Shown here piece after piece: positions 44,720 through 54,897 of a stretch of DNA of 64,000 nucleotides (its first letter is position 1; every line of letters starts with the position of its first letter). The notes beneath the pieces were generated by a model. It was given only the letters and a program-made list of their open reading frames with translations. It was not told the origin of the DNA and made no database searches. The position numbers and the translations under genes were made by a program. This DNA comes from Endothia cerciana (taxonomy: Eukaryota > Ascomycota > Sordariomycetes > Diaporthales > Cryphonectriaceae). The stretch covers positions 62,001-126,000 of the forward strand of contig JALRMH010000054.1 of NCBI GenBank assembly GCA_026119935.1, read 5' to 3'.

Positions 44720-45775
44720 TGTGAGTGGTGTCGTTGCTCGGGGATTTCCTTATGGGTTAAGACGTCCTGAGCAGTGGGATTTGAAGGTATCAACTGGAGA
44801 TATCAAGGTGATGCCTGATCAACAAAGATCTCAAGCCTCATCATGCGGTCGCAGACAGGCCTACTTATATGTTTAAGGAGATAGCCTCACTGGCCTAGAG
44901 TTCCCCTTTCTCGGATGTCTTGATCACACGCGGTCAGCCCTACGTAGTATCAGCGCTCGTGAGGGCATGCTCATTCAATGCGCCGAACCTTAGCAAGGGC
45001 TTGCCCACCAGGGAGCGCAACTCCGACTTGGTGGGTGAGGATCACAGCAGCGGGGTAGTACAGTCCAAATCCGGACCGTCACTACTATGTGGGGAAGCCA
45101 ATAACATGTTTGGAAAAGTGAGGAAGGAAATCGTTAGTCAGGAGCTGAAGGACATTACGCTGTACTACTATAGTTGGGGCATCAGCGCGAAGCGTCGGGA
45201 CTGGACTGGGGGTCGGCATTGGACGCGTCAGGTTTATCAATCACCATGTTCGCGCCTCTTCGAACATCCCCTAGGTATGTCATCATCAGTGTTTCACTTC
45301 GGGTTCGCCTTTTGTACCTCGTCAGGCGAGTTGTGAAGCTGAGTCTTCCACTGATAATGACCAGTCGCGCCGCCCTTCCTGATCACGGCGGCTTCTACCG
45401 TTCTTAGTATGAAGCACACCATGTCGTCTACGGGAGCGGAGTCACTTGAGGGACAAGCCTTGCAGTCGTGCATCGAGATTTGACAGCTCCACCGAGCGCT
45501 GTCCACAGTCTAGATACACTGGTATTCGTACACGCTGAGATTGACAGCCTCGAGTTGTTCCAACCCCGCCGTGCAGCACCCTGTCATAAATCATGATCAA
45601 GCAGACACCATCTGCAGCAGAAGACATTCTGTCCGGAGGAGATCAAGGCTTGCTACCCTAACTCCGCGCTGAAACTGGACCAGACCTTTCTAGGACAAGA
45701 GCAGACCATGAACCCATTGTAAGAGTTGTTCACACCTACCGTCGACTGTCGTACCTGTGGGACAGCGGTCATTTC
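44720..45775. other. Intergenic region NmrA-like / CDC20 3' side
   Basis: 1056 bp holding the upstream region of the NmrA-like gene and the 3' flank of CDC20. Short frames here show no conserved pattern. Confidence 0.5.
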
Positions 45776-47654
45776 TTATCGGATCGTCATCTGCTTGACC
45801 ATGGCTGCCTTGCTGGAAGAGCCAGCACCGGCCATGGGAGAAGTAGCACCAGGCTTCTTCTCAAAGATCTTCCAGAACTTGAGGCTCTCATCGGCAGCTA
45901 TTCGCACATTAGCATCAGTCTAGCGGCGAGCGATGAGGTCATTGCTTACCTGCTGTTGCGAGCATCTGTCCGTCAGGGCTGAGGCAGCTGTGCAGCACCC
46001 GGCTCTCGTGGGCAGGGATATCGATATTGCGAACCAGCGTCGGGTAGCTCCAGATGGTGAGGGAGTTGTCGGGAAAGCCACTGGAGCTGACGATCTCGCG
46101 GTGGTGAGGGCTCCAACGCAGGCTGGTGACTTGCGACCCCGTGTCAATGCTGTTGACGCGGGCGCCCGACGTCGTGTTCCAGAAGTGGATGTGGCGGTCG
46201 TATGAACCTCCTCCAGTGGCAAGCAGGTTCGTGTTCCATGGGCACCACGACAGAGCCTTGACGGCCGCCTTGTGGTTGGTCTTGGTGAACTTGGGCACAG
46301 ACAGGGAGCGGGCGTCCCAGATGGAGACGAGGTTGTCGTTACCACCGGTAGCCAGCTGCTGTCCGTCGGAGCGCCACTCGAGGCCGCAGACCTCGGAGGT
46401 GTGCGAGACAAGCTCGGCAACCTTGTGCTCGGCGATGCGGACGTCGTGGTTGAAGACTAGACCACTGCGGGCACCAGAGGACAGCAAGTGCTTGTTCCAG
46501 CCCATCACGCCGACGCGGGTGTCGTGGCCGAACATGCTACGGACTTTGGCACCCTCAGCAACATCCCAAATCTGAACCTCTCCAGTTCCGAGGCCGACGC
46601 CAACGTAGGCCCCGTCGCCTGACCACTTGACACTGCTGATATAGGTGTCCGGGCTGGTCTCGAGAAGGCAGCTCACGCTACCCTCGTCGGCAGACCAGAC
46701 GTACACGTTCCGCTCAAGACCGATGGCGACCTGATTGCCAGAGCTCCAGTCCAGCAGGTTGAGGTAGTAGTCGTCAATGAGACCGGGTGCGTCAAGAACG
46801 CGCTCTGGGCCAGTGGCAATGCGCCGGCGGAACTGAGCCGAGCTGGCATTGGCTGGCTTGAGAGGGCGATTGTACTGCTGGCGCAGGTCGATGGGCTTTG
46901 ATGACTCTGGAGGGGCAGGCTTGAACTCGAGGATGCGGGTGTTCATGCTGACACCACAGGCATCGGCGAGAGAGTCTTGGTATGCCGCAGTGTTTGGGGA
47001 TGGGCGCGAGAACTCCTCGACGGACGTATCCGCCTCGGTATTGATGTCCAAGCTCTCGAGCGCCGCAATTGCGTCATCAGCGGCAGCAGAGAGGGCGGAT
47101 GAGGTCTCAGCAGTGATCTTAACCTTCTTCTTCTTGGAGGGTCCCTCGAGCTTGCCAGAGCCGGAGTTTGCAATGGCCGAGCTGGCACCGCGGTTGGGAA
47201 TGAAGCGATCGGCGGCGTGGGTCGGGACGGCCTTGGACTTGTGCTTGGAAGATGATACCGACTTGGTCTTGGTGCTGATGGGTGACTTGTTGTGGGAGCC
47301 AGTTCCGGTCAAGGTGAAATCAGACACACCCAGCTCGAGTGCCTTCTTGGGAGAGATGGCAGGCCGAGCAATGTTGGACTTGGGCGAGCTGTGCTTGGCA
47401 ACCTTCGCCTTGGTACTCGACCTGGCCAGGTGTGCTGAGAGGTTCCCACCGTACACTGACTTACTGAGCGCTCGTTGGCCATCGCTGGGTGCTGATGTGC
47501 GCTCTGGGGTGAATGGTGAAGACTTTAGGTTGACGGGCACCGTGGTTGAGCGCGTGCGGGGCGACGGAGTCAGAGGCATCCGACCGCCAGCGGTACGGGA
47601 GGAGAAGAGTCCCGTGTGGGACTTGAAAGGGGTTGATACTGTGACACTAGCCAT
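45776..47654 (-). CDS. CDC20: Anaphase-promoting complex activator Cdc20
   Basis: Two exons, 47654-45950 and 45897-45776, in phase, give 608 residues. The start is the ATG of MASVTVSTPFKSH. The frame is open 13 codons upstream but only from a non-ATG codon. The disordered N-terminus contains a C-box (DRFIPNR, about residue 149). Seven WD40 repeats follow, opening with GPERVLDAPGLIDDYYLNLLDWSS (in two parts) and including GYV-like VGLGTGEVQIWD and GGSYDRHIHFWN. The last residues are MTIR, the Ile-Arg tail that docks on the APC/C. The LLDWS signature and the C-box favour Cdc20/Slp1 over Cdh1. Known role: recruits mitotic substrates to the APC/C and is the target of the spindle checkpoint. I see no KEN box in the protein. 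It diverges from the Kelch/BTB gene. Confidence 0.92.
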
Positions 47655-48568
47655 GGTTGTCGGACTTGATGATGCAGTAACAACGATTCTCAACGATGAT
47701 GTTGATGAACCTCTACGAAGATCAAATGAATGTCTCGTAGGAGGGCGAGAGTGAGCTCTGAGTGATCGAACGTAGGAGCTCCAAGAGACTCAAGCTAATG
47801 ATTCCTGGAAGTTGTGCTTTGGTTAGTATTTCTCGTGTTGTAATTTGTCGTTCGAAAGAGTTCAGAGGGCCTTCGCAAGGAACAAGGTGGCGTCTCCAAA
47901 GTCAGAGGGCGATCAGATGGCCGTAGCGATGAGATCTAGTGGGCTTCGAGGTTGGTAGTTCCTTGCAGGAATGTATGAAGGCTTTGGGGAGAGCAGGGAG
48001 TTTGTTGACTGCTTGAAAGCAGTCTTGAGAGCGGAAGTCTGAGTATGATGTGACGGGTAGAGAGAGGGAAGAAAGAAGATTGGTATGCGACAGTTGGAGG
48101 TTGGGCACCTTTTATTTACATTGTGTCTGGTGGGTTCACTTCAGCGTTGGCCCGGCAATGGGTGCACCTACCAGTCGCACCCCTGGAGGGGCAGCAGGCA
48201 AGAGCCCTGCACTCGTCCATGAATTTGTCGCCTCCTTACCTAAGCACTTTCAGCCCCCCGGCTCCTTCAGCCACCAGAGTCAGGGGAGAACGTGTGTTGC
48301 GCGTTCTACATCCGTACTTCTGCATCTGGAAACCCAATTGCAATTCGACCGCAAAGCCCAGAGTCTTCCCCGCCTCGTTGAATACATCCGATCCTCCGCT
48401 CCAACAGAAGTCCGAATCCACCCATCAGGGCGCCTTGGTCTCGAGCCCTGAACAGCGTCGGTCGTTCCTCCTGTCGTGCGGGATCAACTCTCTCTTCGAG
48501 ATGCTCTCGCTCTGAGCGACAGCCTCGTTCCTCGATCCTAACCCGCGTCTGCTCTGCTCCACCTCGAG
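47655..48568. promoter_or_regulatory. Divergent promoter region CDC20 / Kelch-BTB gene
   Basis: 914 bp between divergent start codons. It is C/T-rich on the plus strand close to the Kelch-BTB start and A/G-rich close to CDC20. No sites are claimed. Confidence 0.5.
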
Positions 48569-50940
48569 ATGGCGCCGTCAACCCCATCGGGATCGATCTT
48601 CGGCGGAGGAGGGGGAGGTCAAGGCCCTGCGGGTCAATCCACGTCCCTGGTCCCCTTCAACACGGCCAACAACACTCCCGCGACCGGCTCCTCCAGCAAC
48701 ACTTATATCATGCCCAGCTCTCCCATGAAGAAAGCCGCGATGGATGGATATAGGCCCAAGGTGACCCGCACTCTGGGTCAGCGCCCGGCATGTCTGGTCA
48801 ATGCATCTGTCACCTACTGCGGGAACAACCAGATCTATGCTTTTGGTGGATTCGACCAGTACACAGACGAGGTCTACAACCACGTCCTGCGCCTGGACCT
48901 GGTCAAGCACGAATGGAGTCTGGTCGATAATTATGGAGACATCCCCGGTGTTCGCATGGGTATGAGCACCTCCATGCTAGGCCATATCGCGACTGTATAG
49001 TCTGCTGACACTTCACAAAGGCCATACCGCTACACTTTACCAGGGCGACAAACTCCTCGTCTTTGGGGGCGAGAACGAGCACCGTACCTACCTGTCCGAC
49101 CTAATCATTTTTGATCTCAAGACTGCCCACTGGACACAACCGACGGTGTCTGGGCCCATTCCAAAAGGTCGAGCGAGACATGCGGCACTACTGCACGACG
49201 ACAAGTTGTTCATCATCGGGGGAATAACAGGCCATGACAACTATGTGTTGGATGACATTTGCTACATTGATCTCAAGACCTTCACCTGGTCCAGACCATG
49301 GCGCTTCGTGGGCAGATTCGATCACTCTGCTTACGTCTGGTTTGTCTCATTCCTATGTCTTGTAACCCTGAGACATACTAACCTTTTGCAGGGGCGACAG
49401 AATCTGGGTCTTTGGAGGGCTGAGTGAGGATATGGACAAAGTCAGCGACCTGTGGTGGCTTGATCTCAAAGGTAGTCCGGCCTTCGAGTCTACACTACAG
49501 ACCGGCGCGTTCGACCGGTCGGGATTGGGAAGCCGTGCGGGAAGCTCACCGAGACCTCCTTACTCAATCGGCCAGTCACCTGCTGTTGGTGCTTCTGGCT
49601 ATGCGGCCAACTCACGGACAGCACAAGTGAATCCTCCCTCTTTCCAACTTAAAAATTACGCTCCCATGGCACCCGGAGCAATCTCGTCGCTGAAGTTCCA
49701 CTCCGGCCCGAACATCCCATCTCAAGGACCCGGCATACACTTCCATGTATACTCGTCCGGAACCTTGCTGGACTTCGTCACGCCTGCTGCCACCATTACA
49801 TCGAAAGAATGTTCCTTATCTGCACTCGACTTGGGGTCACTACGGTGGCAGAAGGTTGCTGAGGGACGAGAAATCTTCAAGTCTGGCTACACATGGCATT
49901 ATTGCACGATGAACGAGGATGGTACCAAGGCATGGTTGCTTGGCTGTCCCTCCGATGCTGGTGCTGTGGAGATTGGAGCCAATGGGCTGGAAGAGTACCT
50001 GAGTGACATTATGGAAGTGGACCTGCGCAGGTACGGCTTTCTGGGTAACAACTTGACCCCTGAGCCGCGCGCGGAAATGGCGGAGCCACTGGCGAGATCT
50101 CGTCGCGTGGACACTCCGTCGAAAGGACTCGGTGCAGACCTCGCCAAACTTTTCAACAAACCTCCCGAGTCTGGGAGTGGTACCGACTTTGTTGTCACTG
50201 CGCTCTCCGGTGATCCAGATGAACAGGATCTGCTGGGTTCAGCCCTGATCCGTGTGACTGACGTGGCCGACGGTGACCAGACATGGCTCTCACCAGATGC
50301 GCCGACATCACCTCCGATATACGCACATCGACTCATCCTCTACGCCCGATGGCCACATTTCGCCCGGCTCTGGGATTCTCATATGGCAGAATTCCACAAC
50401 AAGAAGATGCACATACCTGAACCATATTCAATAGTGAAGGCTTTTCTCTACTACCTGTACACGGACCGAATCGATATGGCGCCCGAGGACGAGGGAGTCG
50501 ATGGGCCAAGCTCAGATCTCGCGGATATCGCAGGGCTACTGGTTATGTCCAACATCTACAACATCCCACATCTGCGACTTCTGTGCGTCAATCGTCTAAG
50601 CAAAGAGCTGGACGTTGATCATGCATGTATCATTTGGTACTGCTCAGGACTCGCGAACGAGGAGTGGCTTCGCAAGCGGGCGGCAGGGTTTTGCTTGACT
50701 CACTGGGGCCGCATTGTGCGGACAACTGGCTTCCTGCGGCTCCCTCGCTCTGCTATTGTCGAGCTATCCCAGGAGATCGACACGGAGGGCCGTGTCATTG
50801 GTGGCGAAGAGCTGGACATGTTCGTTGAGGGTAGCCGGTACGGTGATCCTAGGAGGAAGGAAAGCCTGTCCAGTAATCAGACGCAAATGCTAGAAGGCGA
50901 CGAGGAGGTTGAAGAGGACGACGGCATGGACATGAATTAG
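48569..50940 (+). CDS. Kelch-repeat and BTB-domain protein (Ral2-like)
   Basis: Three exons, 48569-48959, 49021-49339 and 49392-50940, in phase, give 752 residues. A Ser/Gly-rich start is followed by Kelch repeats (IYAFGGFDQYTDEV, LLVFGGENEHRTYLSDL, LFIIGGITGHDNYVLDD, IWVFGGLSED) forming a partial propeller over about residues 75-270, then a disordered stretch. A BTB/POZ-like domain follows (AHRLILYARWPHFARLW, then VKAFLYYLYTDRI and LLVMSNIYNIPHLRLLC), and a conserved C-terminal helical region. This architecture fits the fungal Ral2 group, known in fission yeast as an upstream positive factor of Ras1. Other Kelch-BTB proteins, including ubiquitin-ligase adaptors, cannot be excluded from the sequence alone. 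Confidence 0.78.
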
Positions 50941-51486
50941 GCACATGTCACGCGCAGGAGAAATCTTCGCTTCTCCGGGATCTTGAGGACGCGAAATCCT
51001 CGCCCAAGATGACAAGTGGGCGTGCATCGTCGGGCATTGACGGGCTGCAATATTCTGTATAGGTACCTCAAGGATTCACTGCAAGGCGTTAAGGTCGTTA
51101 ACTTTTATCATGCTGTACATGGCTAGGGCCGAGACTTAGAAGAAGACCAAATATCACGAACTCTTTTGGAAGCAGGGCCAGAAGATGGTGCGGTCTGTAT
51201 CATCATATCGTCCGAAGTTTGCAGGTGGCCCTTTACATAGTATGCAGTCCGGCCATCTCGGGGAGCCAGAGATCGTCCGGATGTTACCGTTCGGATATGT
51301 AATCCACCGTCGCCGGCACCCCGCCCCGCGTCCTTATCTCTTCCCTGGATCAGATGTACAACAAGTTGGTGAGGACCTCACCTTTCATCCTAAAACATCG
51401 TCGCTTACCTTATACAAGGCTCACCAGGCCCCCAAGTCCCACCTCAGCGGCACCTCAGCGTCGCTCAACCCCCCCCCCCCACCATC
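50941..51486. promoter_or_regulatory. Intergenic region before isochorismatase-like gene
   Basis: 546 bp with the Kelch-BTB 3' flank and the upstream part of the hydrolase gene. A C11 run ends a few bases before its ATG. No other feature is seen. Confidence 0.45.
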
Positions 51487-52671
51487 ATGCCCTCCACTAG
51501 AGTCACCTTCGGCCCCCCCGGCTCCCAATGGGTATACGACCGCCCCTCCAAGACCTACGACCTGACCCGCGGGCTCACCTCGCCGCGCCCCCCGCTGCGC
51601 GTCCCGCTGCGCGTCCCGCTGACGCAGGGCCCGCCGGGCACGTCCATCCTCATCTCCCCCCCCTCCGCGGCCCTCGTGGTCGTCGACATGCAGAACTTCT
51701 TCCTGCACCCGGCGTGCCGCGCCCACCCGGCGGGCCTCGCGGCCGTCGGGCCGCTGCTGCAGACCATTGGGCGCTGCCGCGAGGCCGGCGTGCAGGTCGT
51801 GTGGCTGAACTGGGGGCTCACGGAGGCCGACCTGGAGGCGATGCCGGCGGGCGTGCTGCGCGGGTTCGCGCACGCCACGATCACGGACGGGGAGGGGCCG
51901 GCGGGCGCCGCCGGCCTGGGCGCCGACCTGGGAGGGGGCAGGGGGAGGTGTCTCGTGGCCGGGGAGTGGAACAGCGCGATCTACGGGCCCCTCGGCGACG
52001 CGGTGGCGGCGGGGGACGTTCACTGTGCGAAGAACAGGATGAGCGGGCTCTGGTGCGAGAGCCAGCCGCTATGGGAGTATCTGGAGGGGAAGAGCGAGGG
52101 GGGCGGGGGCGGGGGGGGGAAGAAGACGCTGTTGTTCGCGGGCGTGAACACGGACCAGTGCGTGCTGGGCACGCTCACGGATGCGTACAATGCTGGGTGG
52201 GACTGTATCATGGTGGAGGATTGCTGCGCGACCACGACAGAGGGGGCGAGGGAGGTTTGTCTGAGTAATGTTGGGGTGAGTTTGTTGCCCCGTACGAGAA
52301 GCCTTTTGGGTTTTGATATCCCGAATCATCTTTATGGAGACCCCGCAAACCCCCCCCCCCCCAACTCGGAGCACTTCAAAATGTTCAGCGTTCGTTTTTC
52401 TTCCCACGTCCTGTGTTGGAAAGGGACTGGGGGGTGGCGGTTTTTTTTCTGGGGGGGGGGGGTGGTTGTTGGCAATTCGCCCCGCGACCCGATGTCTCTG
52501 CTGCCCTTGCGCCGCACTATCACACGATAGTCACGCTCTGGCCGGCCATCTCTACTTTTCCTTCCCTCAGATCCCGTCTCGGGTAAGTGATATCACAAAC
52601 ACTGACCGTGCGCTCGGCAGAAGAATTATGGCTTCGTTATCGACTCCACGACATTCACAGGAGCTAGTTGA
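51487..52671 (+). CDS. Isochorismatase-like cysteine hydrolase
   Basis: Exon 1 is 51487-52275 (263 codons). The last exon is 52621-52671, ending KNYGFVIDSTTFTGAS, and both are in phase, giving 279 residues. The family's catalytic triad is visible: Asp67 in VVVDMQNFF, Lys182 in HCAKNRMSG and Cys225 in GVNTDQCV. It belongs to the isochorismatase-like superfamily (hydrolases of amides and enol ethers such as nicotinamide, ureidoacrylate and isochorismate). The substrate cannot be told from the sequence. The 345-nt gap holds a C12 run, a T8-C-T-G13 run and an internal ag-ATCCCGTCTCGG-gtaagt block that could be a 12-nt in-frame micro-exon (adding Ile-Pro-Ser-Arg). Direct splicing fits the family spacing better. 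Confidence 0.85.
52276..52620 (+). other. Intron with opposing C- and G-runs and possible micro-exon
   Basis: Begins with a GTGAGT donor and ends CGGCAG. It contains a C12 (about 52350-52362) and a G13 (about 52451-52463) run that could pair in RNA, and near 52570-52583 a good acceptor and a consensus GTAAGT donor flanking 12 nt. Confidence 0.55.
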
Positions 52672-54249
52672 AGGGATGAACGCATGCAATGATAGCGTGG
52701 CGTCAGCAGGGTGTGTGGTGCGTTCACCCGGGCGACAAGACAAACTTTGGAACCCAAAACCACCCCCCCCCCCCAAAAAGCCTCCCGCGGTCCCCCCTTC
52801 CCCAAGGCGTTGACTGAAGCCCAGCCAACGCCAGCTTTCATGGAGATATTGGGCGGTTGGGTGTTGGGATGTAAGTAGGGGCGTTGGAGCAACTTTAGAC
52901 GGGCCGGACGGGGGGACCATGACCGCATCCGGTGAGCTGCGGGTAGCAAAAAAACAAAAACAAATACGAGGCACACACGGCTGGATGCACGCCGTTGAGT
53001 GGCCTGGCCCTCCGAGGTGCAGCGGTGTGGCTGCAGGCTGCGATTGGACGCATGTGAGATTGTCGCTGTATGAGCTTCTTCCTTTTCTTCTTCTTTTTTT
53101 CTTTCTTTCGTAATAGGCAAGGCCGTGTGTAGCGATGTCTCACTGCATTCGAAAGCTGCACTGATCTGGCCCAGGGGGTTTGCAACAGCTGTGGCAGGCT
53201 TTCAAGAGGTATTGGAACTCGCAGCGGTCGAGCAGTGAGCTGTGGCGGAGGAAAGCTCCGAGGGGTTGCAGCCAGCCTGCGGCTGAGGTGGCCGCGATAA
53301 GCTTCTAGTTGAGCTTGTTTGTTACCGAGACCGTCCCCCGGGAGATCCGGCCACACATACAGAGGCTGGTACGTCAGACTTTCGACAAATGAAGAATGCT
53401 AGGCGAGCTCGAATGTGAGTGAGAGAGAAAGAGAGAGTGTGTGTGTGTGTGTGTGGATACCACACGAGAACCACACTCGTTAGAATATTCGGGATCTAAT
53501 GCGTGATAATGCAACTACTAAAGACGCTCTCAAATCATCTTTGGCCTGCTATGATGCATAATTCGCCGCCCCTCAGGCTACCCGTGCACATCGTCCTCAT
53601 CGAACGAAGTCCTGCTTGCCGCGATAGGCTTACTCATCCCTCTGGTTCAGGCGATGCCCGATCACTTTCAGGCGTTTTCTGCGCCCCATATACTATATAT
53701 CCAATCGGTGTTTCCCCTGCCCCTCTATGACCCAAAAAGAAATACTCGACAGATGTGTAGTTAATCCCGATCCGAACTGGCCTGGCCCATCCTCGTATAT
53801 GCAAGACGTTGGAAGTGCCTATGCAGTCGTTGTCTCTGCCCATCCAGGGTTCAGCCGCCATTGCGCCGGTGCCTGTGTGTCGATGATGCATCGCCCTCGA
53901 AGGACACAGGCCGAAGAGAAGTGTGATGAGAAGAATCAGTTCGCTGGATGCGAGGTGCCAGTGTGGTCCATAGACGGGAGGGAGAGGACCGAATCAATGC
54001 CGTAGTAATGCTTGTGATAGACCGCGTGTCTCGTGAGACACCCTCCACGACAGCCGCGAGGATGTTGGCCAGGACGTCATGGCTGGTTCGTGTTGGGACA
54101 TAATATCGTCGAGAACGAAGATTTTCGAAAGTTCGGATCATAGGTGCGTATCGTCAACCACCCTGAACATTGACATCGCCTTTGCAGACGCCGTACGAAC
54201 AGCATGCCTCTGGTTGCACGATGCCCAACAGAATTTGATCTCTTGTGGA
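52672..54249. other. Sparse intergenic region
   Basis: About 1.6 kb with no supported gene. It has a C14A5 run near 52764-52782, an A/T-rich patch near 52950 and 53090, and a (GA)n(GT)n microsatellite at 53409-53456. Confidence 0.5.
53409..53456. repeat. (GA)n-(GT)n microsatellite
   Basis: GA/GAAA units followed by about ten GT units. Confidence 0.88.
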
Positions 54250-54411
54250 CTATGAATCCATGTCAATAGTCTGGGGTGGAGGGTATTCTTCAAGTAGAGA
54301 GAGAGAGAGAGAGTGAGGGCTTACATCTGGACAGGGTATCGGAGACGCATGTGCTACACTTCCGAAGAAGACAGCCGCAAGGACGGCTGACAATATTGTG
54401 TGTAGCTGCAT
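54250..54411 (-). CDS. Possible very small secreted peptide
   Basis: On the minus strand, an ATG at 54411 after a pyrimidine-rich leader opens MQLHTILSAVLAAVFFGSVAHAS, a textbook signal peptide with an AHA-S cleavage context, followed by PIPCPD. Reading straight through gives 53 residues. A consensus GTAAGC donor and CCCCAG acceptor bound a 54-nt, frame-preserving (CT)n-rich segment, so splicing would give 35 residues ending TIDMDS. No family is recognised. The mature peptide would be only about 12-30 residues. Possibly the 5' end of a larger, differently spliced secreted protein, or a chance frame. Confidence 0.35.
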   Translation of the reverse strand: MQLHTILSAVLAAVFFGSVAHASPIPCPDVSPHSLSLSLLEEYPPPQTIDMDS

Positions 54412-54855
54412 CTTGAATCGACGGCTGGTGGACAGTAGAGAGGAATGAGGGCTGAGAAGGAAATTGGCGGGTTGAGGAGGAGGGCGTAAATAGATGTAGT
54501 TCAGACAACGTGGAACCCCCCGGGACAGGATAGCTGAAAGCGGCTCAGTGCAGGGAGGGATCAGGTCAGACATAGGTAAGGCCAGCCACAAACGAAGGAA
54601 GGGCGGGAAGAGAGGAGGGAGGATTCGGCACCGGCATACCGAGGCGGGACACAAACATACGTTTGCGGCTATCTCTTGATAAACGCAGATCACGACAGAG
54701 TAGCCACAGGATCGCTCATATGCGGGAGCCTGAGGGGCCTGAAGGAGGATGACGGGCCGGGGGGCGAAGATCCATATGAAAGATGATGAACAGGCTGACA
54801 TGGGTAAATATCCCACCTGCCTTAGCACGATGCGGCCTTATCAAAGCCACACGCA

Positions 54856-54897
<42 letters not shown>

